64,000 nucleotides of DNA from Streptomyces nigra (GCF_003074055.1 NZ_CP029043.1:4580501-4644500); one strand, 5' to 3'. Shown: positions 51,568 to 60,865, counted from the first letter of the stretch. Numbers and translations are program-made. Notes: a model not told the origin generated them from the sequence alone.

Positions 51568-53124
51568 ATGCGTACGGTTCGCATGCGGATTCTCGCGACG
51601 CTGCTGGTACTGGCGGCCGTGGGAGTGGGGGGCTGGCAGTTGCTGCCGTCCCGGCAGAACCAGGACAGAACCATCACGGTCGGCACGACGGACGCCGTCA
51701 CCTCGCTCGACCCGGCCGGCGCCTACGACGCCGGCTCATGGGCGTTGTTCAGCAACGTCTTCCAGTCACTGATGACCTTCGAAGCGGGCGGCGTCACACC
51801 CGTCCCGGACGCCGCCGAGAGCTGCGGCTGGGTCGGCGACGGCCTGCGGGCCTACCGCTGCGAGCTGCGCGAGGGCCTCACGTTCCCGAGCGGCCGCACG
51901 ATGACCGCGGAGGACGTCAAGTTCTCCTTCGACCGGGTCAAGCGGATCAACTCGGACGTCGGCCCGGCCTCCTTGCTGGACACGCTCGGCTCGGTGCGCG
52001 CGAGCGGCCGTACGGTCACCTTCCGGCTGTCGTCGCCGGACGCCACGTTCCCGCTGAAGGTGGCCACCGGCGCGGGCGCCATCGTCGACCGGGAGAAGTA
52101 CCCGGCGGGCGAGCTGCGCACCGGCACTTCCGTCGACGGCACCGGCCCGTACACGCTGTCCGGCTACAGCGAGGGCAAGCAGGCCCAGCTCGACCCCAAC
52201 CCCCGGTACGAGGGGGCCGTCGACGGCTCGGGGAGCCCGGTCGAACTGCGGTACTACTCCGACGCGAACGCCCTGGGCGACGCCTGGAACGACCGGCGGA
52301 TCGACGTGGCCACACGCACCCTGCCGCCCCGCGTCCTCGCAGGCCTCAACGCCGCCGACACCGACCAGCGCGTCTCGGAGGCCGACAGCTCCGAGGTCCG
52401 CAACCTGTACCTCAACACCCGCGCCTCCTCCCCGCTGCACGACGTGCGGGTGCGCAAGGCCATGGCGTGGCTGATGGACCGCGAGAAGCTGGCCGCCACC
52501 GTCTACAAGGGGACCGTCGACCCGCTGTACTCGCTGATCCCGACCGGGATCACCGGCCACACCACCTCGTTCTTCGACGCCTACCCGAAGCAGAGCACCG
52601 CGAAGGCCCGGGCCCTTCTGCAGAACGCCGGGATCAGCCTGCCGGTGCGCTTCACCTACGGCTACGCCACCGGCCGCGGCTCCGGCGCCGAGGAGGCCGA
52701 GGAGATCAAGCAGCAACTGGAGGCGAGCGGCCTGTTCAAGGTCGACGTCAAGGGCTACGAGTGGACCGACTTCCAGAAGCGCTGGGCGGGCGGCAAGCTC
52801 GACGCCTACGCGGTCGGCTGGGTCGCCGACTTCCCGGACCCGGACACCTACGGCGGCCCCCTCGTCGGCACCAAGGGCACCATGAACACCGGGTACAGCG
52901 ACAGGACGGTCGACCGGCTGATCACCGCCAGCCAGCAGTACGCCGACCGGGCCCAGGCCACCCGGGACTTCCGCGACATGCAGGAGGCGGTCGCCCGGGA
53001 CGTGCCGGTGATCCCGCTGTGGCAGGCCAAGGAGTACGTCGTCACCACCGAGGACGTCGGCGGCGGACAGTACCTCTCCGACGGCACCGGCGTGTTCCGG
53101 CTGTGGAGCCTCGGCTGGATCTGA
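51568..53124 (+). CDS. Family-5 extracellular solute-binding protein
   Basis: 518 residues of the SBP_bac_5 (oligopeptide/dipeptide-binding) family: TITVGTTDAVTSLDPAGAYD, LREGLTFPSGRTMTAEDVKFSFDR, VRKAMAWLMDREKL. The N-terminus has a hydrophobic signal/anchor (about 6-23) without a lipobox cysteine, unusual for a Gram-positive binding protein. GGGGAGAGGG precedes the ATG. No permease or ATPase gene is adjacent, so it is an orphan binding protein or a sensor partner. Confidence 0.9.
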   Translation: MRTVRMRILATLLVLAAVGVGGWQLLPSRQNQDRTITVGTTDAVTSLDPAGAYDAGSWALFSNVFQSLMTFEAGGVTPVPDAAESCGWVGDGLRAYRCELREGLTFPSGRTMTAEDVKFSFDRVKRINSDVGPASLLDTLGSVRASGRTVTFRLSSPDATFPLKVATGAGAIVDREKYPAGELRTGTSVDGTGPYTLSGYSEGKQAQLDPNPRYEGAVDGSGSPVELRYYSDANALGDAWNDRRIDVATRTLPPRVLAGLNAADTDQRVSEADSSEVRNLYLNTRASSPLHDVRVRKAMAWLMDREKLAATVYKGTVDPLYSLIPTGITGHTTSFFDAYPKQSTAKARALLQNAGISLPVRFTYGYATGRGSGAEEAEEIKQQLEASGLFKVDVKGYEWTDFQKRWAGGKLDAYAVGWVADFPDPDTYGGPLVGTKGTMNTGYSDRTVDRLITASQQYADRAQATRDFRDMQEAVARDVPVIPLWQAKEYVVTTEDVGGGQYLSDGTGVFRLWSLGWI

Positions 53125-53139
53125 CGCGGGCAACGCACC

Positions 53140-53171
53140 GCCGGCGGTGTCAGGACGCGGACACCGCCGGC
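53140..53171. terminator. Terminator between the solute-binding protein and the histidine kinase
   Basis: A perfect 12-bp stem (53140-53151 with 53160-53171) and an 8-nt loop. It overlaps the last codons of the convergent kinase gene, so it is mainly of use to the plus-strand gene. Confidence 0.7.
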
Positions 53172-54622
53172 GCCGGCAGGGTCACCGTGACGGCCAGCCC
53201 CTCACCGGGGGCCGTCCGCACGGCGACCTCCCCGCCGTGCGCCTCCACCACGCCCTGCACGATCGCCATGCCGAGGCCGCTGCCGGCGCCCCCGCCGGCC
53301 CGGAAGAACCGGTCGAAGACCCGGCCCGCGTCCTCCTCGCACAGCCCGGGCCCCCGGTCGGTGACACACAGCCGTACGGCCGTGTCGTCCCGCTCCACCT
53401 CCAGCCGCACCGGCACATCGGCGGGCGTGTGGATGCGGACGTTGCTCAGCAGATTGCCCAGCACCTGACGCAGCCCCGACTCGTCGGCGTGCACCAGGAG
53501 CGAACCCTCGGCGCCGACCGTCAGCGGCCGTTCGGGCTGCTGCACCCGCAGATCCTCCGCCGCCTCCCGCACCAGCCGGCTCAGGTCCACGTTGCGGAAC
53601 CGCAGCGCGGGCCGCTGGTCCAGGCGGGCCAGGGTGAGCAGTTCGTCGACGAGCCGGCCCATCCGGTCGACCTCGCCGTTCATCCGGTCCCAGACCCGTT
53701 TGCGTTCGGCCTGGTCCGGGAGCATCCCCTTGTCGTACAGCTGGAGATAGCCGCGGATCGCGGACAGCGGGGTGCGCAGCTCGTGCGAGGCGTCGCCGAC
53801 GAAGCGCCGCAGCTGGGCCGCGCTGCGCTCGCGGGTGCGGTACGCGGACTCCACCTGGTGCAGCATCGAGTTCAGGGCGAGCCGCAGCTGTTCGACCTCC
53901 AGGGTGGCGTTGCCGCTGGAGGGGACCCGGCGGGTCAGATCGCCCTCGGCGATGGCCGACGACGTCTCCACCATGTCCTCCAGCGGCCGCAGCCGCCGGC
54001 GCACGCTGAACATCGTCAGGCAGACGAGCAGGGCCAGCAGACCGGTGCCGACGGCCAGATCCATCTTGAGCGCCTTGCCCATGCCCTCGTGCAGCCCCTC
54101 GGTGGGCACGGCGACCAGGACGACGGTGCCGTCCGCCAGCCGGGCCCCGGCCATCCGGTAGCGCTCGCCCTCGACCGTGACGTCGCGCGGCTCCTCGTCG
54201 GCGGCCAGCGCCCGCGGATCGTCGACGGCGGAGGCGAGGGCGTGCTGGCGGGCCGTCGGCCGCAGCGGGCCCAGGGCGACCGGCTCCCCGGTGGCGCCGA
54301 CGGCGACGTACACCATGGACGGGCCCGGCAGCGGGTCGGTGTCGGTGGCGCCGCCGCCGCTGAACTTGTCCAGGGCGATGCCCAGTTCGCTCAGCGACTC
54401 GATCTGGCGCAGCGTGAACCCGGCCTGGCTGAGGGTGCCGCGGGCGCTCTTCAGCTCGGTGTCGACCTTGTCGAGCAGATAGAACCGCGCGGTCATCAGG
54501 CTGACGGCGGTCGCGACGACGATGCCCGCGGCCAGCAGCGCGACGTTCACCAGGGTCAGCTTGCCGCGCAGCGAGCGTATGCCGCGGATCCGGCACCGCT
54601 GCAGCAGGTGCCGGGCCCTCAT
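53150..54622 (-). CDS. Sensor histidine kinase
   Basis: 490 residues. Two membrane spans (about 20-45 and 190-207) flank an extracytoplasmic sensor of about 145 residues. HAMP follows, then the dimerisation/phosphoacceptor domain with His280 in DASHELRTPL, then the ATPase domain with N (LGNLLSNVRIH), DRGPGL and GSGLGMAIV. Its start overlaps the response-regulator stop (4 nt). Signal unknown; the neighbouring MMPL transporter is a likely target. Confidence 0.95.
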   Translation of the reverse strand: MRARHLLQRCRIRGIRSLRGKLTLVNVALLAAGIVVATAVSLMTARFYLLDKVDTELKSARGTLSQAGFTLRQIESLSELGIALDKFSGGGATDTDPLPGPSMVYVAVGATGEPVALGPLRPTARQHALASAVDDPRALAADEEPRDVTVEGERYRMAGARLADGTVVLVAVPTEGLHEGMGKALKMDLAVGTGLLALLVCLTMFSVRRRLRPLEDMVETSSAIAEGDLTRRVPSSGNATLEVEQLRLALNSMLHQVESAYRTRERSAAQLRRFVGDASHELRTPLSAIRGYLQLYDKGMLPDQAERKRVWDRMNGEVDRMGRLVDELLTLARLDQRPALRFRNVDLSRLVREAAEDLRVQQPERPLTVGAEGSLLVHADESGLRQVLGNLLSNVRIHTPADVPVRLEVERDDTAVRLCVTDRGPGLCEEDAGRVFDRFFRAGGGAGSGLGMAIVQGVVEAHGGEVAVRTAPGEGLAVTVTLPAPAVSAS

Positions 54623-55308
54623 GCCAGCCCGTATCCGACGCCGCGCCGGGTGGTGATCACCGGGGGCCCCAGGGTGTCCAGCTTGCGCCGCAGATAGCTG
54701 ATGTACGTCTCGACGACGGTCGACTCCGGCGGGGTGTGCTCGTACTGCCAGACATGGCGCAGGAGTTGCTCCTTGGGGACGACCCGTCCGCCGTTGCGCA
54801 CCAGGAAGCGCAGCAACGCGTATTCGGTGGGAGTGAGTTCGACGGTGCGGCCCGCGCGGTGCACCGAGTACGTCGCCTCGTCCAGCTCCAGGTCGCCGTA
54901 GCGCAGCGGCGGGCGCTGGGGCAGGACGTCGGCCGGGCGGGTGCGGCGCAGCACGGCCGTGATCCGGGCGACGACCACGTCCACGTCGAACGGCTTGGTG
55001 ATGTAGTCGTCGCCGAAGCCGAGGGCGCCGACGATCTCGGCGGGCGCGTCGCGCGCGGTGAGGAAGACCAGGGCCAGATCGGGCCGGGTGCGCCGCAGTT
55101 CACGGCCGAGGGCTCGGCCGTCGCCGTCCGGGAGCATGACGTCGAGCAGTGCCACGTCCGGGCGGGTGCGCTCGGTGAGGGCGAGCGCGTCGCGGACGGT
55201 GCCCGCCGTCATCACCTCGAACCGGTGGTAGCGCAGGGCGATCCCGAGGACGTCGGCGATGCTCTCCTCGTCCTCCACGACCAGCACGGTGCCTGAAGCC
55301 GTCGTCAT
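54619..55308 (-). CDS. OmpR-family response regulator
   Basis: 229 residues. Receiver domain with phospho-acceptor Asp56 (ALLDVMLPDGDG), acidic pair Glu12-Asp13 and Lys in YITKPF, followed by a winged-helix DNA-binding domain ending YLRRKLDTLGPPVITTRRGVGYGL. It is the first gene of the pair with the kinase and is divergent from the MMPL gene with a 155-bp gap, the likely regulated region. Confidence 0.95.
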   Translation of the reverse strand: MTTASGTVLVVEDEESIADVLGIALRYHRFEVMTAGTVRDALALTERTRPDVALLDVMLPDGDGRALGRELRRTRPDLALVFLTARDAPAEIVGALGFGDDYITKPFDVDVVVARITAVLRRTRPADVLPQRPPLRYGDLELDEATYSVHRAGRTVELTPTEYALLRFLVRNGGRVVPKEQLLRHVWQYEHTPPESTVVETYISYLRRKLDTLGPPVITTRRGVGYGLA

Positions 55309-55463
55309 GCCCCCAGTATCTGTGGGCTCGCGTGCGTCCGGGCCGGTTCCGTCTTTGGAGTTCCTTGAGAGTCGTGGCCGTCGGCTGCCGCGCGGGCGGG
55401 CGCACACCCAATGCTGTTGCGCAGGACCTGGGGGACCATCCGACCGACTAAGGAGCGTTGAGC

Positions 55464-57884
55464 GTGGCGGCATTGGCACGGTGGTGCTATCGGCACCGGC
55501 TGGTGGTCCTGTTGCTCTGGCTGGGGGCGCTGTTCGGCCTGGGCACGGCGAGCTCGCAGGCCGGCACGAACTATGCGGACGTCTTCTCCCTCCCGGACAC
55601 CGACTCGGCGACCGCGTACGACCTGATGGAGAAGGCCTTCCCGGAGCGTGCCGGCGACACCGACACGGTGGTGTGGAAGGTGGACGAGGGATCCGTGCGG
55701 GACGCGTCCGTACGGTCCCGGATCGAGCCCGCCCTCGAGGAGATCGGGCGGATGAAGGGCGTCGGCGAGGTCACCGACCCGTACGCGGAGCAGGGGGCCG
55801 CGCAGATCAGCCGGGACGGCACGATCGCGTACGCGCAGGTCACCTTCACCGAGCAGGCCAACGCCGTCCCCATGGAACTCATCGAGGACGTGGTGGACAC
55901 CGCTCAGGCCGCCGAGCAGGACGGTCTGGCGGTCGAGCTGGGCGGGCAGGCCATCGCCCGCACCCAGGAGCCCCCGCAGGGCACCGCGGAGGCTGTCGGC
56001 ATCCTCGCGGCCGCCGTCGTGCTGTTCCTCGCGTTCGGCTCGCTGTTCGCGATGCTGCTGCCGATCGTCGTGGCCGTCGCGGGCGTCGGCACCGGCATGA
56101 TCGCCACGATGCTGATGAGCCATGTCACCGACGTGCCCGAGGTGGCCCCGCTGCTCGGCTCCCTGATCGGCCTCGGCGTCGGCATCGACTACGCCCTGTT
56201 CATCGTCACAAGGCACCGGCGCGGCATCCTGCGCGGGATGAAGCCGGAGGACGCGGCCGTGACCGCCCTCAACACCTCCGGGCGGGCGGTGCTGTTCGCG
56301 GGCGGCACGGTGTGCATCGCCCTCGCCGGGATGCTCGTGATGAACATGCGCTTCCTCGACGGCGTGGTCGTCGCGACCTCGCTCACCGTCGTCCTGAGCG
56401 TGCTGGCCGCGATCACCCTGCTGCCGGCCCTCCTCGGACTGCTCGGCATGCGGGTGCTCAGCCGACGGCAGCGCGCCCGGCTCGCCGCGGCCGGCCCGGA
56501 GCCCGCGGAGACCAGCGGGCTGGCGGCGCGCTGGTCGGCGTATGTGCAGCGGCGCCCGCGCCCGGTCGTCGCGATGGCCGTCGTCGTCATGGCGGTCCTC
56601 GCGATCCCCGTGCTGTCGCTGCGGCTGGGCGCCACGGACCAGGGCAACCACCAGGAGTCCACGACCACCCGGCAGGCGTACGACCTGCTCGCCGAGGGCT
56701 TCGGGCCCGGCTTCAACGGCCCGCTCCAGGTCGTCGTCGACGGAGACGCGCCCGCCGGCCTGGTCGAGGGCATCCGCTCCACCGAGGGCGTCGCGCAGGT
56801 CGCGGCCGTGCCGCCCGCCAACGGGGTCACCGTCATCCAGGTCGTGCCGGACACCTCACCGCAGTCCGAGGAGACCGACGCCCTGATCGACCGGCTGCGG
56901 GACGACGTGATCCCGCAGTCGGGCGCCGAAGCCCATGTGGGCGGGGTGACGGCCGTGTTCAAGGACTTCGCGGCGGTGACCGGCGACCGGCTGCCGTACT
57001 TCGTGGCGACGATCATCGCGCTCGGCTTCCTGCTCCTGCTGGTCGCGTTCCGCTCGCTGGTGGTGCCGCTGACCGCCGCCCTGATGAACCTGATCGCGGC
57101 CGCCGCGTCCTTCGGCGTGCTGGTGGCGATCTTCCAGTGGGGCTGGGGCACCGAGCTGATCGGCGTCGGCAAGGAGGGCCCGATCACCTCGTTCCTGCCG
57201 GTCATCATGCTCTCGCTGCTGTTCGGCCTGTCCATGGACTACCAGGTGTTCCTCGTGAGCCGGATGCACGAGGAGTGGGTCCACACCAAGGACAACGCAC
57301 GCGCGGTGCGCGTCGGCCTCGCGGAGACCAGCCGGGTCATCAACTCGGCCGCCCTCATCATGATCTGCGTGTTCGGCGCGTTCGTGCTGAGCGGCGACAT
57401 GGAGGGCGCGATGGCCGGCATCGGACTGGCGGCGGCCGTCGCCCTTGACGCCTTCATCCTGCGCACCGCGCTGGTACCGGCCGCGATGCATCTGCTCGGC
57501 AGGGCCAACTGGTGGCTGCCCGACTGGATGGAGAAGCGGCTGCCGCATCTGGCCGTCGAACCGGCGGAGGAGCCCGCGCCGGCCGAGGCGGCGCCCGCCG
57601 GCCCGTCCGTCACCTCGGTCGTGCACGGCTTCGTCCTCAGCGCCGACGGCGAGCCCGTCGACGGCGCGGCGGTCACACTGCTCAGCAAGGGCGGCCGGCA
57701 GCTGGACCGGGTGACGTCCCTGGCCGACGGGTCGTACATCGTCTCGGTGCCCGGGCCGGGGACCTATCTGCTGGCGGCGAGCGCCCCGGCGTACGGGTCG
57801 CGCGCCGCGCACGTGGTCGTGGGCGACGGGCCGCTCGTGCACGACGTCGAACTGACCGGGGACGAGGTCGACGCCGTCAACTGA
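55464..57884 (+). CDS. MMPL/RND-family transporter with C-terminal carboxypeptidase-regulatory-like domain
   Basis: 806 residues. Two MMPL repeats, each with a first helix, an extracellular domain and five more helices. GLGVGIDYALFIVTRHR and GLSMDYQVFLVSRMHEEW hold the conserved Asp-Tyr pairs needed for proton flow. After the last helix, residues about 715-806 form an extra beta domain (HGFVLSADGEPVDGAAVTLL and ADGSYIVSVPGPGTYLL) of the carboxypeptidase-regulatory/CnaB-like type. AGGAG lies 8 nt before the GTG. Probably exports a lipid or hydrophobic compound under control of the divergent two-component system. Confidence 0.92.
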   Translation: MAALARWCYRHRLVVLLLWLGALFGLGTASSQAGTNYADVFSLPDTDSATAYDLMEKAFPERAGDTDTVVWKVDEGSVRDASVRSRIEPALEEIGRMKGVGEVTDPYAEQGAAQISRDGTIAYAQVTFTEQANAVPMELIEDVVDTAQAAEQDGLAVELGGQAIARTQEPPQGTAEAVGILAAAVVLFLAFGSLFAMLLPIVVAVAGVGTGMIATMLMSHVTDVPEVAPLLGSLIGLGVGIDYALFIVTRHRRGILRGMKPEDAAVTALNTSGRAVLFAGGTVCIALAGMLVMNMRFLDGVVVATSLTVVLSVLAAITLLPALLGLLGMRVLSRRQRARLAAAGPEPAETSGLAARWSAYVQRRPRPVVAMAVVVMAVLAIPVLSLRLGATDQGNHQESTTTRQAYDLLAEGFGPGFNGPLQVVVDGDAPAGLVEGIRSTEGVAQVAAVPPANGVTVIQVVPDTSPQSEETDALIDRLRDDVIPQSGAEAHVGGVTAVFKDFAAVTGDRLPYFVATIIALGFLLLLVAFRSLVVPLTAALMNLIAAAASFGVLVAIFQWGWGTELIGVGKEGPITSFLPVIMLSLLFGLSMDYQVFLVSRMHEEWVHTKDNARAVRVGLAETSRVINSAALIMICVFGAFVLSGDMEGAMAGIGLAAAVALDAFILRTALVPAAMHLLGRANWWLPDWMEKRLPHLAVEPAEEPAPAEAAPAGPSVTSVVHGFVLSADGEPVDGAAVTLLSKGGRQLDRVTSLADGSYIVSVPGPGTYLLAASAPAYGSRAAHVVVGDGPLVHDVELTGDEVDAVN

Positions 57885-57895
57885 CCCGGCTCACC

Positions 57896-58660
57896 TCAGG
57901 GGCGCTCGTCGCGCGCGGGCGCCCTTGGGGACTCCTTCGCCGGGTCCGGGATCATCCGGGTCATGCCCGGCAGGAAGTCCGTGAACAGGTCGTGCACCTC
58001 GCGGACCAGCGGGCGCAGCACCCGGAAGCGGGCCAGTGACACCCCGCGCGCGGTGAGCCGGGCGCCGCGCTCGGCGAGCCGGTAGCTGCGCTCACGGCCC
58101 TCGGTCCGGTCGAAGATCCAGTACAGGACGAGCCCCATCTGGGAGAGCCACATCAGCTCGGGCAGGATCTCCCGGAGCTCCTCCGGGACCTTCGTCCGGG
58201 TCGCGCCCGCCAGCACCTGCCGGTGGATGCTGATGGCCTCCTGGCGCGCGTGCTCGGACTCCTGCGAGAAGGGGCTGAGCGGGCTGTCGGGGTCGGCGGC
58301 GTTCTTGAAGAACTGCACCGCGAACTCGTGGTACGGCGTGGCGATGTCCAGCCAGGCCCGCAGCACGCCCGCGAGCCGCGCCTCCAGATCCGTCTCCCGG
58401 GCCAGGATGTCCCGGACCGCCGCCTGGTGCTCGGCGGCGATCCGGTCGTAGAAGCCCTGGATCAGGTGCTCCTTGCCCTCGAAGTAGTAGTACGCGTTGC
58501 CGACCGAGACCCCGGCCTCCTGGGCGATCGCCCGCATCGTCGTCTTGTCGTAGCCGCGCTCCTGGAACAGCCGCATGGCGGTCTCCAGGATCAGCGCGCG
58601 GGTCTGCTCGGACTTGCTGGGCGTGTCGCCCTGCTCGGGGCGGTCGTTCTTCGAGGGCAC
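57896..58660 (-). CDS. TetR-family transcriptional regulator
   Basis: 254 residues. N-terminal HTH (about 20-66, ETAMRLFQERGYDKTTMRAIAQEAGVSVGNAYYYF), then a helical ligand-binding domain. Longer than the usual 190-220 residues because of a C-terminal extension (about 215-254) that is basic then Pro/Ala-rich. Convergent with the MMPL gene (11-bp gap) and downstream of the protease gene. It may regulate either; no operator seen. Confidence 0.9.
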   Translation of the reverse strand: MPSKNDRPEQGDTPSKSEQTRALILETAMRLFQERGYDKTTMRAIAQEAGVSVGNAYYYFEGKEHLIQGFYDRIAAEHQAAVRDILARETDLEARLAGVLRAWLDIATPYHEFAVQFFKNAADPDSPLSPFSQESEHARQEAISIHRQVLAGATRTKVPEELREILPELMWLSQMGLVLYWIFDRTEGRERSYRLAERGARLTARGVSLARFRVLRPLVREVHDLFTDFLPGMTRMIPDPAKESPRAPARDERP

Positions 58661-58683
58661 GGAGCGAGCCTAACCATTGCGGA

Positions 58684-59697
58684 TCAGGAGGACTGCGCCG
58701 CCTGGTAGAGGTTCTGCGCGTCGGCGCCGAAGTACGGGCCGTACATGCGGTTGGGCAGGAAGTTGTACTTGAAGCTGTTCACCGAGGACTGCAGTCCGGT
58801 GCCGGTCGTCTCGTCGAACTTCGTGAACCACGGGCCTCCGCTGGAGCCGCCGGTCATGTCGCAGCCCATGCCATGGTCGTTGGAGAGCAGGAAGTCCCGG
58901 TTGGTCGTGCCGGAGCAGTAGATGAACCTCTGCCCGTCGTAGGGGGCGGCGGCCGGGAACCCGAAGGCGTACATGCGCAGGTTGTAGCCGGTGTTGAAGG
59001 CCAGCCCCTGCCCGCCGACGACGTCCGTGAGCCGCTGTCCGTCCAGCGGGGCCACGACCGCCGCGCCGACGTCGTAGTTGATGTCCTCGCTCGCCGTCCA
59101 CTGCGGGGTGGACAGCGTCTTCGTCGCCGTCCAGCGGCCGTGCGGGGCCTGTCCGTCGTGGTAGCCGGGCACGAAGACCCAGTCGGTGTGCCAGGCGCCC
59201 TCCAGCTTCACGCAGTGGCCGGCCGTGATGACCGTGCTCTTGTTGGCGCTGGTGACCGCGTTGCCGGAGCAGGACGCCGTACGGCCCTGGTAGGTGAAGA
59301 AGACGCGGCCCGCCGTGTTGACGACGGCGCCGCCGCCGGTCCACGCGCCGCCGCCGTTCGGGAAGGCGGCGGGGCCGACGTCCGCCGTCCCGGCGGTGGG
59401 GGCGGTGGGCGCGACGGTGGCCGGGCGGCCCGCGCGCGGTGCGGCGTCCGTCGAGCGGGCGTCCGCGTCGAGGAGGTCGAGCGGGACCGCCGAGCGCATC
59501 CGCTCCGGGGTCCAGAAGTCGCGGGCCTGCTGCTGTGCCGAGGCCGGCACGGAGTGGACGCGGGCGGGGGAGGGGCCGGGCTCGGGGGCGGCGCCGGCCG
59601 GGGTGGCGAGGGTGCCGGCGGTGAACAGCGCGGTGACGCCGATCAGGACGCCGAGGGCGGGGCGGGGTATCCGACGGGTGCGGGGTGTGCCTCTCAC
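58684..59697 (-). CDS. Secreted trypsin-like serine peptidase
   Basis: 337 residues. A Sec signal peptide (cleavage near PAGA-AP, about 36) and a propeptide-like segment precede a chymotrypsin-fold domain with His161 (ITAGHC), Asp209 (NYDVGAAVV) and Ser286 (GGSSGGPW). The Cys pairs CSGN...GHC and CSG...GMGCD suggest two disulfides. AAGGAG lies 5 nt before the GTG. It is followed by the TetR gene after 23 bp on the same strand. Extracellular protease; substrates unknown. Confidence 0.92.
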   Translation of the reverse strand: MRGTPRTRRIPRPALGVLIGVTALFTAGTLATPAGAAPEPGPSPARVHSVPASAQQQARDFWTPERMRSAVPLDLLDADARSTDAAPRAGRPATVAPTAPTAGTADVGPAAFPNGGGAWTGGGAVVNTAGRVFFTYQGRTASCSGNAVTSANKSTVITAGHCVKLEGAWHTDWVFVPGYHDGQAPHGRWTATKTLSTPQWTASEDINYDVGAAVVAPLDGQRLTDVVGGQGLAFNTGYNLRMYAFGFPAAAPYDGQRFIYCSGTTNRDFLLSNDHGMGCDMTGGSSGGPWFTKFDETTGTGLQSSVNSFKYNFLPNRMYGPYFGADAQNLYQAAQSS

Positions 59698-59722
59698 GCG
59701 TACTCCTTCTGCGATGGGGGGC

Positions 59723-59748
59723 CCGGACGGCCCCGGGGGGCCGTCCGG
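59723..59748 (-). terminator. Hairpin between the DCC gene and the protease gene
   Basis: A perfect 10-bp stem (59723-59732 with 59739-59748) and a 6-nt loop, about 130 bp past the DCC gene and directly upstream of the protease ribosome binding site. Confidence 0.5.
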
Positions 59749-59876
59749 CTGCGACAGTCGGTGCGATTGCGGAGTGCGGAACCGGGTGCAGCGTGCCAAC
59801 CCGAACGCCGTTTTGGAAGGGTGCATGCCAAACCAGTTCGCGCGCCCCGCCGTACGCGCCCCCTCGTGTCCCCTGT

Positions 59877-60368
59877 TCACGAGGGGGCCGCGCACCTCCC
59901 GTCGGCACACCCCGGCGGGTGGTACGTCCACCCCGCCCGCCGGTCGTACACCCATCCGTCGCCGCGTCGCGGTGCTTGGCCGCCCCGGCTCTTCGTGCCG
60001 CGCCACGCGGCGGCAGCGAGCACGGCCCCCCGGGCGAGCCGCGCCCCGGACGGGGTGCTCAGCCGGTGCGCGAGCGGCCGGTACTTCCGCAGGGCCCACA
60101 GGGTGACGACCCAGGCGTCGGCGCCCCGGTAGACCTGCCCGGCGTCGCCGACCACCGTGATCTCCTCGAAGGTGCCGGCGTGGTCGAGGCCGGGGAAGCG
60201 CCGGCAGGCCTCGGCGGACCCGGCGGGCACCAGCTCCAGCGGCACCCACTGCGGCTGCCGTACGAGCCAGTCGCGGAGGAAGGTGCACAGGGAGCACTCG
60301 GCGTCGTAGAGGACGGTGAGCGCGCGGACCGGAATCCTGGCCGCCCGGGCGGCCGTCTCGGCGGTCAT
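59877..60368 (-). CDS. DCC-family (DUF393) thiol-disulfide protein
   Basis: 163 residues. The thiol motif is in YDAECSLCTF (Cys25, Cys28), near the N-terminus as expected, with RG.DAW.. further along. The last 40 residues are basic and end in YHPPGCADGRCAAPS with two more cysteines. Family role uncertain (predicted oxidoreductase). It follows the small membrane gene by 15 bp on the same strand, so it is its operon partner. Confidence 0.85.
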   Translation of the reverse strand: MTAETAARAARIPVRALTVLYDAECSLCTFLRDWLVRQPQWVPLELVPAGSAEACRRFPGLDHAGTFEEITVVGDAGQVYRGADAWVVTLWALRKYRPLAHRLSTPSGARLARGAVLAAAAWRGTKSRGGQAPRRGDGWVYDRRAGWTYHPPGCADGRCAAPS

Positions 60369-60383
60369 GCCGGGCCCCGCCGC

Positions 60384-60791
60384 TCAGGCCTCGGCCGTGG
60401 GGGCGACCCAGCCCTGCGGCGCGACCGGCGGCAGCTGCTCGCGCTCCATCACACCGCGCCGCCGGATCTTGTTGAGGACGTAGACGTTGGCCAGGTGCAT
60501 CACACCGAGGACCAGCAGGACCACACCGAGCTTGGTCGACAGGGCCTCGAAGATGCCGCGGGTGTCGACGACGGTGTCGTCGTCGCTCAGATACAGCGCG
60601 ACGAAGCCGAGGTTGACGAGGTAGAAGCCGACCACCAGCAGGTGGTTCACGGCGTCCGCGAGCTTCTCGTTGCCGTGCAGGACGTCGGCGAGGAAGATGC
60701 GGCCGTTGCGGCTGAGCGTACGGGCCACCCAGATGGTCAGCCCGATGCTGACGACCAGGTAGATGACATAGGCGATGACCGTGCGGTCCAT
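60384..60791 (-). CDS. Small membrane protein, operon partner of the DCC protein
   Basis: 135 residues with three to four membrane spans (about 4-22, 44-66, 88-108) and a short basic tail, starting MDRTVIAYVIYLVVSIGL. AAGGGGG lies 8 nt before the ATG. Not firmly assigned; its size and pairing with a DCC protein resemble DoxX-like partners. Two mirror-image palindromes directly upstream mark a regulated promoter. Confidence 0.75.
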   Translation of the reverse strand: MDRTVIAYVIYLVVSIGLTIWVARTLSRNGRIFLADVLHGNEKLADAVNHLLVVGFYLVNLGFVALYLSDDDTVVDTRGIFEALSTKLGVVLLVLGVMHLANVYVLNKIRRRGVMEREQLPPVAPQGWVAPTAEA

Positions 60792-60806
60792 GGCCCGGCC
60801 CCCTTC

Positions 60807-60865
60807 TTGAACGTGTTCAACTCGCTGTCGTGGATGACAGTAGACCTGTGTTTGAACACGTTCAA
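60807..60865 (-). promoter_or_regulatory. Paired TTGAAC-N2-GTTCAA operators
   Basis: TTGAAC-GT-GTTCAA at 60807-60820 and its exact reverse complement TTGAAC-AC-GTTCAA at 60852-60865, 45 bp centre to centre, lie immediately upstream of the small membrane gene. Such spacing and symmetry fit a repressor (TetR-like or similar) binding two faces of the promoter. The 2-nt spacer does not fit LexA (needs 4). Confidence 0.7.

Noticed and set aside
60807..60865. LexA/SOS boxes (GAAC...GTTC)
   Set aside because: Spacer between half-sites is 2 nt, whereas actinobacterial and Bacillus LexA boxes need 4.
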